Below are positions 6,510 to 14,188 of a stretch of DNA of 22,132 nt, in pieces. The first letter of the stretch is position 1, and the number at the start of each line of letters is the position of its first letter. The notes under the pieces are model-generated. The model had not been told where the DNA came from and searched no databases. It worked only from the letters and a program-made list of their open reading frames with translations. The translations under genes were made by a program, and so were the position numbers. The stretch comes from Synergistaceae bacterium (GTDB lineage: Bacteria; Synergistota; Synergistia; Synergistales; Aminobacteriaceae), in contig WRKN01000013.1 in the NCBI GenBank assembly GCA_009778055.1, positions 1-22,132 on the forward strand, given 5' to 3'.

Positions 6510-7153
6510 AAACCCAAAGCCGCCTCTGCTCCTTTGAAGGTGTCTTCCGGCGTATAGTGCTCCAACGCCTCGATGACGCGCAAAAGCCCTCTGCTTTCGT
6601 ACCACGCCACGAGAGGTTCCGTCTGCTCCCTGTAGACATCGAGCCGGTTACGGATTACCTGTTCGCAGTCGTCGTCTCTCTGGTAGATTTCCCCGCCGCA
6701 CGCGGGACATTTTCCCGTCCCGGCGCCGGCGCTTAAAAGGTTCAATATCTTGCCGCAGGCGCGGCACGTCCTCCGGTTCGTCAAACGCCTGACGATTATT
6801 TCCTCGTCGACCTTAATGAGGAGAACCGCGTCCAGGGGACATTCCATTTCGTTCAAAATCTTATCGAACGCCTCCGCCTGCGGAACGGTGCGCGGGAAGC
6901 CATCCATGAGAAATCCGCCGGCAGCGCCGTCGTTACGAAGCTTTTCCCCCACCATATCAATGATAAGGTCGTCGGGAACCAGTTCTCCCTTGTTCATAAA
7001 AGCCTCGGCGCGAAGCCCCAGCTCGGTTTTTTCCCGCAAATTTTTTCTCAAAATGTCGCCGGTGGATATATGGACACAGTTATATTTCGCCTTCAGCAAA
7101 TCCGCCTGCGTTCCCTTTCCCGACCCCGGCGCTCCCAAAAGAACCAAACGCAC
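6506..7153 (-). CDS. adk: Adenylate kinase, long LID form with zinc cysteines
   Basis: Adenylate kinase interconverts ATP + AMP and 2 ADP. The 215-aa chain has the P-loop GAPGSGKGT at 7-15, the AMP-binding STGDILR region at 30-36, DGFPRT at 84-89 and the LID domain near 122-160. The LID carries C130, C133, C149 and C152, a complete zinc site as in Gram-positive and other non-enteric enzymes. The start is GTG with AGGAGG 9 nt upstream. It lies between secY and map, the usual Gram-positive arrangement, and overlaps map by 4 nt. Confidence 0.97.
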   Translation of the reverse strand: MRLVLLGAPGSGKGTQADLLKAKYNCVHISTGDILRKNLREKTELGLRAEAFMNKGELVPDDLIIDMVGEKLRNDGAAGGFLMDGFPRTVPQAEAFDKILNEMECPLDAVLLIKVDEEIIVRRLTNRRTCRACGKILNLLSAGAGTGKCPACGGEIYQRDDDCEQVIRNRLDVYREQTEPLVAWYESRGLLRVIEALEHYTPEDTFKGAEAALGL

Positions 7154-7178
7154 GGTCTCATCCCTCCTTAAACGGCTG

Positions 7179-8477
7179 TCATGTGCGGAGCAAACTTCCC
7201 GCTTTTCCTCCGGATTTTTTCAAAATACCGTCGTAATGCCTCATAAGGAGCTGAGCCTCGATTTGACGCACGGTATCGAGCGCTACTCCCACCACTATAA
7301 GAACCGCCGTTCCGCCGAAATAAAAAATCTGGGCTCTCATCGACATCGACATCAAGTTGGGGATGAGCGCTATGATAGCGAGTAAGACAGCCCCGCCCAA
7401 AGTGATGCGTTCCATCACCTTCGTGATGTAGTCGGCGGTCGGCTGACCCGGCCGTATTCCCAGTATGAACCCCCCGTGTTTCTTCATGTTGTTGGCGATG
7501 TCGTTGGGGTTGAAGACCACCGCGGTGTAGAAATACGAAAAGAAAACGATGAGCCCCACATAGCACAGCATGTACACCAAATGAGTCTGAGAGAAAATTG
7601 TTCGGAAGAAATTCGCCACGCTGTTGTCCCCGAACATGTTAGCCACCGAGTACGGGAAAATCAAAAGCGAGGAAGCGAAGATAATGGGAATGACTCCGGC
7701 CTGATTGACTTTCAGAGGTATAAACGTACTCTGCCCGCCGTAGATTTTGTTCCCGACCACGCGTTTGGCGTACTGAACGGGAAGCCTCCGCTGCCCTTCC
7801 TGAAGAATTATGCAGCCCGCCACGACCACCATGACCAGAAACAGAAACGCGAGCACGGCCAAAACATTCGTTTCACCCTGTCTAAGGCTCGTGAATATGT
7901 CTATGATCGCGCCCGGGATACGCACAACTATACCGGCGAAAATCATCATGGAAATACCGTTGCCTATACCGTGGTCGGATATTTCCTCACCCAGCCACAT
8001 GACCGCTACCGAACCGGCCGTCAGAGTCGTAACGACTAAAATCGAGCCCAAAAATCCGCCGGACAAAGCGCCTCCGGAGCCTAACCACGAAGTCAAACCA
8101 ACGGCCTGCACCACCGCGAAAAAAACGGCGCCATAGCGCGTCCATTGAATTATTTTTTTCCGGCCTTCCTCGTTGTCCTTCTGCAGCTTCTCCAGGTACG
8201 GAAATATGACGACCATAAGCTGCATAACGATGCTTGAGTTTATGTAAGGAGCCACGCCGAGCGAGAAAATGCTGAACCGGCTAAGCGCCCCTCCCGAAAA
8301 AATATTGAGGAAATCCATAAACCCGCCGCCGCCAAAGGCTTCCGATAATACCCCGGCGTTCAGACCTGGAGTTGGAATATGCGCTCCCAGGCGAAAAATA
8401 AAGAGAACGGCCATTGAAAATAATATCCGCCTCTTCAGATCCGGCAGTCTGAAAGCGTCCCCAAAAGCTCCGAACAC
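7179..8477 (-). CDS. secY: Protein translocase subunit SecY
   Basis: SecY is the membrane pore of the Sec translocon, through which proteins are exported or inserted. The 432-aa sequence has ten hydrophobic segments expected to span the membrane, beginning near residues 17-35. Family landmarks include the RLGAHIPTPGL segment after the first helix, PYINSSIVMQLM in helix 2 and a C-terminal region with GILKKSGGKAG. The start is GTG with GAGGTGATC as ribosome binding site, overlapping the end of rplO, which stops 1 nt earlier. SecE and SecG are not in the window, as expected. Confidence 0.97.
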   Translation of the reverse strand: MFGAFGDAFRLPDLKRRILFSMAVLFIFRLGAHIPTPGLNAGVLSEAFGGGGFMDFLNIFSGGALSRFSIFSLGVAPYINSSIVMQLMVVIFPYLEKLQKDNEEGRKKIIQWTRYGAVFFAVVQAVGLTSWLGSGGALSGGFLGSILVVTTLTAGSVAVMWLGEEISDHGIGNGISMMIFAGIVVRIPGAIIDIFTSLRQGETNVLAVLAFLFLVMVVVAGCIILQEGQRRLPVQYAKRVVGNKIYGGQSTFIPLKVNQAGVIPIIFASSLLIFPYSVANMFGDNSVANFFRTIFSQTHLVYMLCYVGLIVFFSYFYTAVVFNPNDIANNMKKHGGFILGIRPGQPTADYITKVMERITLGGAVLLAIIALIPNLMSMSMRAQIFYFGGTAVLIVVGVALDTVRQIEAQLLMRHYDGILKKSGGKAGSLLRT

Positions 8478-8478
8478 G

Positions 8479-8922
8479 TCAGATCACCTCGACCTTTCCG
8501 CCGGCCGCTTCTATTTTCCGCCGCGCCCCCTGGCTTACGGCGTTGATTTTTACCGTAAACCGCTTCGTCACCTCGCCGTTACCGAGAAGTTTTACGGGCA
8601 AGGAAACCGAGCGGATAAGCCTTGCCTCGTGAAGTTCCTTTGCCGACACATTTCCGCCCTCGAATTTTTCCGCCAGCGAATCCAAATTGACCACCTGGTA
8701 TTCTTTGGCGAAACGCGCATTGTTGAATCCGCGTTTGGGCACACGCCTGGCAAGGGGCATCTGCCCTCCCTCGAACCCAGGACGGACTCCGCCGCCCGAA
8801 CGGGCTTTATGTCCTTTATGCCCTTTTCCGGCGGTCTTGCCCTTTCCGCTGCCTACTCCCTGACCGAGGCGCTTTGCCGCGCGCTTTGCTCCGGGCACAG
8901 CTCTTAATTCATGAAGGTTCAT
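8479..8922 (-). CDS. rplO: 50S ribosomal protein L15
   Basis: L15 is a 23S rRNA-binding protein of the large subunit. The 147-aa chain starts MNLHELRAVPGAKRAAKRLG and has the glycine- and lysine-rich extension GSGKGKTAGKGHKGHKAR that threads into rRNA, then GFEGGQMPLARRVPKRGF. The globular C-terminal half follows. The ATG has AGGGGGG upstream. Its position after rpmD and before secY is standard for the spc operon. Confidence 0.97.
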   Translation of the reverse strand: MNLHELRAVPGAKRAAKRLGQGVGSGKGKTAGKGHKGHKARSGGGVRPGFEGGQMPLARRVPKRGFNNARFAKEYQVVNLDSLAEKFEGGNVSAKELHEARLIRSVSLPVKLLGNGEVTKRFTVKINAVSQGARRKIEAAGGKVEVI

Positions 8923-8933
8923 CCGATTCCCCC

Positions 8934-9116
8934 CTATTTACCGTCCGTCCAGTCAACCAAGTGACGAACCTTCTCAATCATGCCGCGAATCTGGGGCGTG
9001 TCCTCGTGCTCGACCACGGACTGCAATTTCTTAAACCCAAGCGCCTTTATGGTTTTCTTCTGACGCGAGGAAAACCCTATGGCGCTTTTGACCCATTTTA
9101 CCCTGATCTTAGCCAT
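8934..9116 (-). CDS. rpmD: 50S ribosomal protein L30
   Basis: The 60-aa length is typical of bacterial L30. The sequence runs from MAKIRVKWVKSAIGFSSRQK through LGFKKLQSVVEHEDTPQIRG to a short acidic end. It lies between rpsE and rplO, as in most bacteria. The ATG is preceded by AGGGGG. Some lineages lack L30 here; this one keeps it. Confidence 0.95.
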   Translation of the reverse strand: MAKIRVKWVKSAIGFSSRQKKTIKALGFKKLQSVVEHEDTPQIRGMIEKVRHLVDWTDGK

Positions 9117-9125
9117 AGCAACCCC

Positions 9126-9647
9126 CTACTCAGCCGAAGCGGCAAGCTGCTGTGCGGTTTTCTTCCCGCGAAGTTTGAAGATCTCGTCTACCGTCCGGCA
9201 GCCTTTGAGCGCTTCGAGAGTGGCCCACGCCACGTTGATGGAATTGGAAGTGCGCCCCACCACTTTCGTTACGACGTCCTTCATCCCGCCAAGCTCCATA
9301 ATGGCGCGCACCACGCCGCCGGCTATAACGCCTGTACCGGCCGGCGCCGGCTTCAAAAGCACCCTGGCGGCCCCGAATTCCCCTTGAATAGGATGAGGCA
9401 CGGTATCGCCGTGACGTTTCACTTCGATCAAGTCCTTGCCGGCCTTGTCTATACCCTTGCGCACGGCCTCTGAAATTTCCTTCGCCTTACCGATGCCCGC
9501 GCCGACGTAGCGGTTTTCATCGCCGACCACAACAAGCACCGCGAATTTGAAGCGTTTGCCTCCCTTGACCACCTTGCTGACGCGATTTATAGCTACGACG
9601 CGCTCTTTCAGTTCAAGTCCTTTGACGTCAATTTTCTTTTTGATCAT
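9126..9647 (-). CDS. rpsE: 30S ribosomal protein S5
   Basis: S5 lies at the mRNA entry side of the 30S subunit and takes part in decoding accuracy. The 173-aa protein has the N-terminal double-stranded RNA-binding-like domain, including the loop VVKGGKRFKFAVLVVVGD whose residues contact spectinomycin in other species. The C-terminal domain contains PAPAGTGVIAGG and the VVGRTSNSINVAWATLEAL stretch. No deletion is apparent in the spectinomycin loop. The ribosome binding site is AGGAGAGGG. Confidence 0.97.
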   Translation of the reverse strand: MIKKKIDVKGLELKERVVAINRVSKVVKGGKRFKFAVLVVVGDENRYVGAGIGKAKEISEAVRKGIDKAGKDLIEVKRHGDTVPHPIQGEFGAARVLLKPAPAGTGVIAGGVVRAIMELGGMKDVVTKVVGRTSNSINVAWATLEALKGCRTVDEIFKLRGKKTAQQLAASAE

Positions 9648-9662
9648 GACCCTCTCCTAACA

Positions 9663-10025
9663 CTAAAACTTGAGGCCGGCCTCGCGTGCCGCGTCCGCCA
9701 AAGCCTTGACCTTGCCGTGGTACATATGGCCTCCGCGGTCGAAAACCACGGACTTTATGCCCTTTGCTTTAGCGCGCTCCGCCGCCAGCTTTCCTATTAC
9801 CCTGGCCGCGTCCTGATTGCATGTGCCTTTGACGTTTTCCCTCACGGATTTTTCCAGGGTCGAAGCCGCAACCAGGGTATGCCCTTTGTTGTCGTCTATG
9901 ATCTGCACATAGATATGACTCAGGCTATGAAATACGGCCATTCTGGGGATTTCCGACGTACCGGCGAGAGTACGCCGCAAACGCTCGTGACGCACCACCC
10001 GCATATCGTTTCTGCTCTTTTTCAT
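9663..10025 (-). CDS. rplR: 50S ribosomal protein L18
   Basis: L18 binds 5S rRNA with L5 and anchors it in the central protuberance. Conserved elements include the basic N-terminus, RLRRTLAGTSEIPRMAVFHS, the IYVQIIDD strand and a C-terminal FDRGGHMYHGKVKALADAARE. The ATG at 10025 gives 120 aa and the usual MKKSRN beginning. A GTG at 10037 would add four residues and sits only 4 nt after the rplF stop; neither start has an ideal ribosome binding site, so the start is open within four codons. Confidence 0.94.
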   Translation of the reverse strand: MKKSRNDMRVVRHERLRRTLAGTSEIPRMAVFHSLSHIYVQIIDDNKGHTLVAASTLEKSVRENVKGTCNQDAARVIGKLAAERAKAKGIKSVVFDRGGHMYHGKVKALADAAREAGLKF

Positions 10026-10041
10026 TCGCCCCAACACCGCC

Positions 10042-10581
10042 TTACTTGGCGCCGGTCTTGCCGGCCTTACGGACGACCTTCTCGCCCGAATAACGAATAC
10101 CTTTACCGTGGTAAGGCTCCGGCGGGCGATAAGCGCGTATCACCGCGCACGTCTGCCCCACCGCTTGCTTGTCTATTCCCTTGACTACGAACTTTACCGG
10201 GGTTTCAACCACGATCTCTATTCCCTGGGGCGGATCATATTCCACCGGATGGGAATACCCGACGTTCAAAACAAGCTTTTTCCCCTGCATCTGCGCCCGC
10301 CAGCCCACTCCGATTATTTCAAGCGTCCTCTGAAAGCCCTCGGTAACGCCCGTCACCATATTGGCCACCAGCGCGCGCGTCATTCCATGCCAGGCGCATG
10401 TTTGCTTTTCATCGTTGTCGCGGCCGACCAGAATTTTATCCTGTTCGACGTCCACGCTGATTCCCGGCATAAGAAGCGTATCCAGCTCGCCCTTGGTTCC
10501 TTTCACGACGATTTTGTCTCCCTTGATCGTCACCGTCGTTCCCTTGGGCAGGGGGATGGCCTTTCGTCCTATACGAGACAT
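10042..10581 (-). CDS. rplF: 50S ribosomal protein L6
   Basis: L6 lies near the sarcin-ricin loop and factor-binding site of the large subunit. The 179-aa protein has the expected two related domains, starting MSRIGRKAIPLPKGTTVTI, with GVTEGFQRTLEIIGVGWRAQ at the domain junction and the C-terminal signature PPEPYHGKGIRYSGEKVVRK. The ATG has AGGAGGGGG upstream. The order rpsH-rplF-rplR is standard. Confidence 0.97.
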   Translation of the reverse strand: MSRIGRKAIPLPKGTTVTIKGDKIVVKGTKGELDTLLMPGISVDVEQDKILVGRDNDEKQTCAWHGMTRALVANMVTGVTEGFQRTLEIIGVGWRAQMQGKKLVLNVGYSHPVEYDPPQGIEIVVETPVKFVVKGIDKQAVGQTCAVIRAYRPPEPYHGKGIRYSGEKVVRKAGKTGAK

Positions 10582-10596
10582 TTCGGTTCCCCCTCC

Positions 10597-11001
10597 TCAC
10601 CAGACATAGCAGAGAACTTCTCCGCCAAGCCCAAGTTTGGACGCCTCAGATCCGGTTTTCAGCCCCTGGGAAGTCGAGACGAGCACCAGCCCCAAACCAC
10701 CCATAACCAGAGGGAGCTTGTCCTTCTTCACGTAGATTCTGCGCCCGGGTTTGCTTATCCTGCGCAAACCCTGTATAACCCTCTCGCGCTCGGAACCGTA
10801 GGACAGGAATATCCGAATTGTCGAATAGGGTTTTTTGGGGTCCGCGATGATCTTAAAATTCTTGATGTACCCCTCTTCCTTGAAGATTCTGGTTATCGCC
10901 AGTTTCATCTTGCTTGCGGGAACATCCACACTCTCGCTGTATATCATGTTCGCGTTGCGCACTCTCGTGAGCATATCCGCGATCGGATCGTTTACGTACA
11001 T
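10597..11001 (-). CDS. rpsH: 30S ribosomal protein S8
   Basis: S8 is a primary 16S rRNA-binding protein of the 30S body; in E. coli it also represses the spc operon by binding its mRNA. The 134-aa protein begins with the conserved DPIADMLTRVRNANM segment and ends with the RNA-contacting GLGLVLVSTSQGL and GGEVLCYVW stretches. The ribosome binding site is AGGAGG, and the gene follows rpsN after 13 nt. I saw no obvious S8-target hairpin nearby, but the spacers are too short to judge. Confidence 0.97.
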   Translation of the reverse strand: MYVNDPIADMLTRVRNANMIYSESVDVPASKMKLAITRIFKEEGYIKNFKIIADPKKPYSTIRIFLSYGSERERVIQGLRRISKPGRRIYVKKDKLPLVMGGLGLVLVSTSQGLKTGSEASKLGLGGEVLCYVW

Positions 11002-11014
11002 TCGCCTCGCCCTC

Positions 11015-11200
11015 CTACCAGCTTGACTTTACTACGCCGGGTATTCTGCCCTCTCGGGCGAGCTTTCGGAAACAGCAGCGGCACATATCGAACATACGCA
11101 TATAAGCGTGCACCCTGCCGCAAATCGGACAGCGGTTATACTGCCGCACACCAAACTTCGGGGGTAAGGTCGCCTTATGCCTCATAGCCTTTCTTGCCAT
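11015..11200 (-). CDS. rpsN: 30S ribosomal protein S14, short zinc-binding type
   Basis: This is the short, zinc-binding (type Z) S14 of 61 aa, not the roughly 100-aa cysteine-free enterobacterial form. Ligands C24, C27, C40 and C43 form the site (NRCPICGR and DMCRCCFRKL), and there is one extra cysteine at 42. The ending REGRIPGVVKSSW is typical. The gene lies between rplE and rpsH, as in Gram-positive bacteria. A second, zinc-independent S14 elsewhere in the genome cannot be excluded. Confidence 0.96.
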   Translation of the reverse strand: MARKAMRHKATLPPKFGVRQYNRCPICGRVHAYMRMFDMCRCCFRKLAREGRIPGVVKSSW

Positions 11201-11220
11201 CTTCGCTCTTCCCCCTCTTC

Positions 11221-11787
11221 CTATCGATTGAAGGGCACTCCCATGCCCTTGAGCAGCGCGTGAGCTTCCTCGTCGGTCCTCGCCGTAGTTACGATGGAAA
11301 CGTTCATTCCTCTGGATTTGATGATTTTGTCGTAATTTATCTCGGGGAAAATAAGCTGTTCACGAAGACCCAGATTATAATTCCCACGCCCGTCAAACCC
11401 GCGCCGCGAAACTCCCTGAAAATCCTTAATGCTCGGCAAAGCCAAAGAGATCAGCCTGTCGAGAAATTCCCACATCCGCAATCCGCGAAGCGTGACCGAA
11501 CACGCCACCGGCATACCCTCGCGAACCTTGAAGCCCGCCACGGATTTTTTGGCCCTCTTCAAAAGCGGCTGCTGCCCGGTGATAGCCCTCAGCTCCGCGA
11601 TGGCCGCGTCCATCAGTTTAATGTCGAGCTTTGCGTCGCCAACTCCGATGTTGATAACGACCTTCTGAATACGCGGCAACTGCATCACGTTCTTGTACCC
11701 GAACTCCTTCATGAGCGAGGGACAGATTTCTTTTTTATATTTTTCAAAAATACGCGGCGCCTTGGAGACTGCTGCCATTTTTGCCAT
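11221..11787 (-). CDS. rplE: 50S ribosomal protein L5
   Basis: L5 binds 5S rRNA and contacts the P-site tRNA and S13. The 188-aa sequence carries the family blocks KEFGYKNVMQLPRIQKVVIN, TGQQPLLKRAKKSVAGFKVR and RGFDGRGNYNLGLREQLIFPE. It is about nine residues longer than the usual 179, with the extra length at the N-terminus (MAKMAAVSK). An ATG at codon 4 is an alternative start. GGAGGAGGGG lies upstream of the first ATG. Confidence 0.97.
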   Translation of the reverse strand: MAKMAAVSKAPRIFEKYKKEICPSLMKEFGYKNVMQLPRIQKVVINIGVGDAKLDIKLMDAAIAELRAITGQQPLLKRAKKSVAGFKVREGMPVACSVTLRGLRMWEFLDRLISLALPSIKDFQGVSRRGFDGRGNYNLGLREQLIFPEINYDKIIKSRGMNVSIVTTARTDEEAHALLKGMGVPFNR

Positions 11788-11801
11788 AATAGCCCCTCCT
11801 C

Positions 11802-12125
11802 CTAAGCCCGATCAATGATCTCGCTGCATTTTCTGCAGACGCGAACTTTTTTACCGCTTTCGAGGAAAGAAGACCCCACCCGTGTAGCCGCGCCGCATTG
11901 AGGACAAACCAGCATCACTTTCGCGGCGTAAATAGGGGCTTCCTGCTTGATGATTCCGCTCTGAGGGTTTTTCTGGCTCGGCCTGACGTGACGCGACACC
12001 ATGTTGACACCCTCCACAACAACCATATCTTTTGAGGGAATACGGCGCAGGATCTTTCCTTCTTTGCCCTTGTTCTTGCCGGATATCACCCGAACCTGGT
12101 CATTTTTCTTAATTCTCATGGACAT
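11802..12125 (-). CDS. rplX: 50S ribosomal protein L24, zinc-ribbon form
   Basis: L24 is an assembly-initiating 23S rRNA-binding protein with an N-terminal KOW fold (MRIKKNDQVRVISGKNKGKE). With the ATG start at 12125 it has 107 aa and a C-terminal zinc ribbon: C74 and C77 (VCPQCG) with C97 and C100 (VCRKC), as in Thermus-type L24. A TTG at 12137 is in frame but sits only 1 nt from AGGAGG. The ATG at 12125 is 13 nt from it, and the ATG at 12119 matches the family N-terminus best, so the start is uncertain by a few codons. Confidence 0.95.
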   Translation of the reverse strand: MSMRIKKNDQVRVISGKNKGKEGKILRRIPSKDMVVVEGVNMVSRHVRPSQKNPQSGIIKQEAPIYAAKVMLVCPQCGAATRVGSSFLESGKKVRVCRKCSEIIDRA

Positions 12126-12142
12126 AACCGAACTCAAGCCTC

Positions 12143-12511
12143 CTAAACCACTTCAGGAGCGAGAGAGAGAATGCGCATATACTTCTTGGCACGCAATTCA
12201 CGCCCCACCGGACCAAAAATTCTCGTCCCCTTGGGTTCTCCGTTGTTATCGATGATGACAGCCGCGTTGTCGTCGAAACGCACGTAAGAACCGTCCTGAC
12301 GTCTTATTTCTTTTCTTGTGCGAACGATTACGGCCTTTACAACCGAGCCCTTCGCTATGTTACTGTTAGGTATGGCCTCGCGCACGGAAGCCACGATGAC
12401 GTCGCCTATGCTTCCATATTTGCGCTTACTGCCGCCCATAACCTGTATGCAGAAAAGTTTTCTAGCGCCGCTGTTGTCCGCGACGTTCAATACCGTCGTC
12501 AACCGGATCAT
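12143..12511 (-). CDS. rplN: 50S ribosomal protein L14
   Basis: L14 forms intersubunit bridges and is the docking site of the silencing factor RsfS in other bacteria. The 122-aa length is the family standard. The sequence begins MIRLTTVLNVADNSGARK and contains GSIGDVIVASVREAIPN, KEIRRQDGSYVRFDDNAAV and PKGTRIFGPVGRELR. The ATG overlaps the rpsQ stop by 4 nt (ATGA), indicating translational coupling. Confidence 0.98.
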   Translation of the reverse strand: MIRLTTVLNVADNSGARKLFCIQVMGGSKRKYGSIGDVIVASVREAIPNSNIAKGSVVKAVIVRTRKEIRRQDGSYVRFDDNAAVIIDNNGEPKGTRIFGPVGRELRAKKYMRILSLAPEVV

Positions 12512-12837
12512 GCCCGCGCCTCCCCCGGCGCGCCGGAACCGAGAACCGGAGCCTTACGCACGATTTCCACCAGTTCCCACCTTTTGGTCTTACTCAAGGG
12601 ACGGGTTTCACGTATGCGAATCTGGTCGCCTATGCCGCAGACGTTCTCTTCGTCGTGCGCCACGTATTTTTTGGCCTTGATTATCCGCTTACCATAAAGC
12701 GGGTGCTCCGCGTGACGCGTGACCTTGACCACCACAGTCTTGTCCATTTTGTTGCTGACTACCGTACCTACGCGCACTTTCCTGCGGGAAAACTGAACTT
12801 CCTTTACTTCCCCCGCGGCTTCCATTGCTGCCACCAT
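12508..12837 (-). CDS. rpsQ: 30S ribosomal protein S17 with N- and C-terminal extensions
   Basis: S17 is an OB-fold, early-assembly 16S rRNA-binding protein. The core (RRKVRVGTVVSNKMDKTVVV, HPLYGKRI, HDEENVCGIGDQIRIRETRP and SKTKRWELVEIV) is clear. At 109 aa it exceeds the usual 80-90: about 15 residues precede the core (MVAAMEAAGEVKEVQ), and a Gly/Ala/Pro-rich tail of about 15 follows it. ATG at 12837 is used, with AGGAGG 11 nt upstream inside the end of rpmC; ATG at 12825 is an alternative. Confidence 0.96.
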   Translation of the reverse strand: MVAAMEAAGEVKEVQFSRRKVRVGTVVSNKMDKTVVVKVTRHAEHPLYGKRIIKAKKYVAHDEENVCGIGDQIRIRETRPLSKTKRWELVEIVRKAPVLGSGAPGEARA

Positions 12838-12845
12838 GGATAGCT

Positions 12846-13061
12846 CTACCTCCTGCCGGCCGAGTTTTCCATTGCCCGCGTTTTCTCGCTCACAATGGTC
12901 AGCACTCTGGCTATTGTCTTACGAACATCTTTGATACGGCTCGTGTTCTTGAGCTGTCCGGTGACGTTCTGAAACCTGAGATTAAAAAGCTCTTCTTTGT
13001 ATTGGAGGTGCTTTTCCCGAAGCTCGTCCAAACCAAGCTCCCGAAGTTTAGTCGCGTCCAT
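12846..13061 (-). CDS. rpmC: 50S ribosomal protein L29
   Basis: L29 is a small two-helix protein next to the peptide exit tunnel, where it and L23 form the landing site for SRP and trigger factor. The 71-aa sequence has the typical LRELGLDELREKHLQYKEEL and LFNLRFQNVTGQL segments. Its start overlaps the rplP stop (TAATG). The last codons AGG AGG TAG (Arg-Arg-stop) double as the ribosome binding site of rpsQ, as also seen at the end of rpmJ. Confidence 0.96.
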   Translation of the reverse strand: MDATKLRELGLDELREKHLQYKEELFNLRFQNVTGQLKNTSRIKDVRKTIARVLTIVSEKTRAMENSAGRR

Positions 13062-13486
13062 TACTGTTCACCGCCTATACCTTCTCTTGCCACAATCTTC
13101 ACCTTGATGGGCAGTTTGTGGGAAGCGGTACGAAAAGCCTGCTCCACAACATCTTTGGTAACCCCGGCCACCTCGAACATTACGCGGCCGCGCTTAACCG
13201 CCGCCACCCAGAACTCCGGGGCGCTTTTTCCCTTACCCATTCGCGTTTCGAGAGGTTTTTTCGTGTAAGGGCGATCCGGGAAAATACGAATCCAGATCTT
13301 CCCGCCCTTTTTCATTTTTCTCGAAATGGCCACACGAGTAGCCTCTATCTGCCTGGCGGTCACCCAGGCGTTTTCCTGCGCCTGAAGCCCCCAGTCGCCG
13401 AAAGCTACCGTAACTCCGCCTTTCGCTATTCCGCGAAGCGGGCTGCGATGTGATTTCCTGTACTTGACTCTGCTGGGCATAAGCAT
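13061..13486 (-). CDS. rplP: 50S ribosomal protein L16
   Basis: L16 is a late-assembly protein near the A site and peptidyl-transferase centre. The 141-aa protein has the start MLMPSRVKYRKSHRSPLRG, the GKIWIRIFPDRPYTKKP region and RMGKGKSAPEFWVA. The ATG at 13486 is chosen over the ATG two codons later because MLMP-type beginnings are normal in the family. The gene lies between rpsC and rpmC, as is universal in the S10 operon. Confidence 0.97.
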   Translation of the reverse strand: MLMPSRVKYRKSHRSPLRGIAKGGVTVAFGDWGLQAQENAWVTARQIEATRVAISRKMKKGGKIWIRIFPDRPYTKKPLETRMGKGKSAPEFWVAAVKRGRVMFEVAGVTKDVVEQAFRTASHKLPIKVKIVAREGIGGEQ

Positions 13487-13493
13487 GACTCAC

Positions 13494-14174
13494 TTACCCC
13501 CCTTGTCCCGATCTTTTGTCTTTTCTCGAACGCTGCTGCACCGGACGCTCGTTCTCGCGATCCCGGTATATCCATATCTTACAGCCGATGACTCCGTACA
13601 TTGTTATTGCCTCCGCGAAACCGTAATCTATATCCGCGCGTATGGTCGAAAGCGGCAGACGCCCTTCGTTGTACCATTCGGTACGGGCTATTTCCGCGCC
13701 TCCCAAACGCCCGGCCACCTGGGCTTTGATACCTTTCGCCCCGGCCTTGGTGGCACGGAAGATGGCCTGTTTCATAGCGCGGCGGAACGACACGCGGCGC
13801 TCCAAAGACGCGGCCACGCTCTCCGCCACAAGCTGGGCCACAACGTCCGGGTTTTTGATCTCCTGAACGTTGATCATGACCTTAGCGCCGGTGAGTTTTT
13901 GAAGTTCGTCCTTTATAACCTGAATCTCGGTGCCGCCCCGACCGATAAGCACTCCCGGGCGCGCGGTCCAGATTGTGAACCGAACCACATGGCCGACGCG
14001 CTCAATCTCTATACGCGAGATACCGGCGCCGTCCCATTTCTTCATAATCCATTGACGAAGTTTTATGTCTTCGTGCAATTTGGGAGCGTAATCCTTAGGA
14101 TTAGCGTACCACTTGGACTCCCACTCCGTCGTGACTCCCAGCCGGTAACCGACCGGATGAACTTTCTGCCCCAC
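13494..14174 (-). CDS. rpsC: 30S ribosomal protein S3
   Basis: S3 lines the mRNA entry tunnel and contributes to the helicase activity of the ribosome. The 226-aa protein starts with GQKVHPVGYRLGV and has a KH domain with GRGG at 78-81. Its C-terminal domain contains SFRRAMKQAIFRATKAGAKG and EWYNEGRLPLSTIRADIDYG. The basic tail (RPVQQRSRKDKRSGQGG) is typical in kind. The start is GTG, with AGGAGG about 10-11 nt upstream. Confidence 0.97.
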   Translation of the reverse strand: MGQKVHPVGYRLGVTTEWESKWYANPKDYAPKLHEDIKLRQWIMKKWDGAGISRIEIERVGHVVRFTIWTARPGVLIGRGGTEIQVIKDELQKLTGAKVMINVQEIKNPDVVAQLVAESVAASLERRVSFRRAMKQAIFRATKAGAKGIKAQVAGRLGGAEIARTEWYNEGRLPLSTIRADIDYGFAEAITMYGVIGCKIWIYRDRENERPVQQRSRKDKRSGQGG

Positions 14175-14188
14175 GAAACAAATCCCTC

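Noticed and set aside
6510..6605. 32-codon upstream extension of map
   Set aside because: It lies inside adk, does not resemble any MetAP N-terminus, and the ATGA junction at 6506-6509 gives the usual start.
10108..11187. 359-codon plus-strand open frame spanning rplF, rpsH and rpsN
   Set aside because: It crosses three certain genes on the other strand and resembles no protein family.
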